Shown here one piece after another: positions 62,985 to 64,000 of a DNA stretch of 64,000 nt (positions are counted from its first letter, which is position 1; each line of letters opens with the position of its first letter). The DNA is taken from contig JACSVZ010000008.1 in assembly GCA_014706295.1 (NCBI GenBank), forward strand, positions 17,587,659 to 17,651,658. Direction: 5' to 3'. Below the pieces are notes generated by a model, which did not search any database, was not told the DNA's origin, and worked only from the letters and a program-made list of their open reading frames with translations. The position numbers and the translations under genes were made by a program. The stretch is from Lycocorax pyrrhopterus obiensis (taxonomy: Eukaryota; Chordata; Aves; Passeriformes; Paradisaeidae).

Positions 62985-64000
62985 AGAGCCTTACAAAGCC
63001 TGAGTATTTGGACTGAATTCAGCCACGCAGAGATCTCATTCACAGCTCAAAGTCCACGAAGTGAACGGAAAAAGTCAGAGGGCTTCTGTACCTTAAAAAC
63101 AGCTCTCAAAGTGTCACTCTAGATTCAACAATATAAAGCACACACCTTGAGAAACTGCTCTATGACTACAAACTCTTGCAAATGCATCTCTTGCTTTTTT
63201 TTCCCCAAGTCCTGCTTTTCCAGTAAGACATGGCTTATTTGAATCAATAGGCCACAGCACCTTTCCTGTTACAGGATGCAAGAGACTGTTACAAAGGCAG
63301 AAGAACTTTACGAAGATGCATCGCAATGTACTTCTCTCACCATAATTTCATCCAGACAAATTAGGCACTCAGTATCTTCAATATGACAGCTTTGAGAAAT
63401 ACCTGGAGATGTCAGGGACAATCACAGCATCTCTGCTGAGCACGTAACAGCCAGTTACACTGCACAGCACTTAGAAAACAAGAGATGTGACAAGAAGGGA
63501 GTTTCAGCTGATCAACTGGAATCAGCAAGTTTAAATCTGACTAGAACATTGATCTGCTTCTGTGATAAATGCTGTGTGATCTTTGATGACAACTCAGTAT
63601 TGATTCCCAGGTTGAGGCTATTGAGAAGAAACACAACTGTGACCAGACTTGCACCAGCATCTCATGATCTCTCCTTCAAACACTGATCCCACCCATCCCT
63701 GATCTGCTTATGAGATCTGCAGAGATCACAGCACAGGAGGCCAGGGTTGGTGCACCTTTTTAGAACAGCAGTGAAAAGCTATTGCTGAGGGAGCTTCACT
63801 CACTGCAGTAACACTTACTAACAATTTGCGGCAGACGTTAGTGCCCGTCAATGAGGAAGGCACAAAGCCCTCAAAAAGACAATGCTATAACAAAACAAAC
63901 CCAGAACAACACCTCAATCACATGCCAGCATCATTTCCTTGTTTCCCATCAGATCCCGAGAGCTGTTTGCTTTTGCATGCATTGGGAAACCTTGCTGCCA
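62985..64000 (-). other. Right edge of window; no exon found
   Basis: I checked the minus strand for the MARCHF8 start exon and for a CpG-rich promoter and found neither. The gene's 5' end should therefore be further right, outside the window. Confidence 0.45.

Noticed and set aside
1..64000. Assignment of the gene to MARCHF1 instead of MARCHF8
   Set aside because: The RING segment [10 protein letters not shown], the linker ending SNQDIC and the C-terminal tail ending in HV with SKKNIFEK all fit MARCH8. MARCH1 has PCRCTGTLRF and a different tail after VQNCP.
1..64000. CRISPR arrays, operons, prophages or bacterial systems
   Set aside because: The sequence is vertebrate, with spliced exons and CR1 repeats. 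No regularly spaced repeats or bacterial gene packing exist.

Overview
The window looks like bird (or at least sauropsid) nuclear DNA. It is AT-leaning, with long introns and no operon-like packing. Its only interspersed repeats that I can recognise are CR1-type LINE fragments. It holds one recognisable protein-coding gene, on the minus strand: MARCHF8 (MARCH8, c-MIR), a membrane-bound RING-CH E3 ubiquitin ligase. I assigned it by reading the exon translations against the family; no database search was run.

Six coding exons can be placed, each with GT/AG borders and compatible phases. Going 5' to 3' on the minus strand they are: 24255-24205 (17 residues of the N-terminal tail), 14398-14319 (26 codons plus 2 nt), 14012-13167 (an 846-nt in-frame exon that fits a cassette giving a long isoform), 11242-11062 (nearly the whole RING-CH finger), 7324-7177 (first membrane span) and 4765-4461 (second span, C-terminal tail and stop TGA). 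Without the cassette the visible part encodes 254 residues; with it, 536. The exon with the start codon was not found and probably lies beyond position 64000, so the first visible intron is at least 39.7 kb.

Layout: 1-2660 is MARCHF8 3'UTR extension or flanking DNA. 2661-4460 is probable 3'UTR. 4461-24255 holds the visible exons and introns. 24256-64000 is one long intron or upstream region with CR1 copies near 44.0-44.8 kb and 51.2-51.5 kb, a very degraded CR1 reverse-transcriptase piece near 57.2 kb, microsatellites, a 39-bp tandem duplication, and several strand-asymmetric G/T (A/C) tracts. Another old CR1 tail sits in the last intron near 5.1 kb.

Functionally, the RING-CH finger recruits the E2 enzyme. 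The two membrane spans place the ligase in endosomal and plasma membranes, where the family ubiquitinates membrane proteins such as MHC class II, CD86 and transferrin receptor. The most interesting local observation is that the 846-nt exon and the exon before it both end in the codon TGC followed by AG. Either splice form therefore rebuilds the first zinc-binding cysteine and the following arginine of the RING-CH domain. I saw no sign of a new defence, mobile or biosynthetic system.
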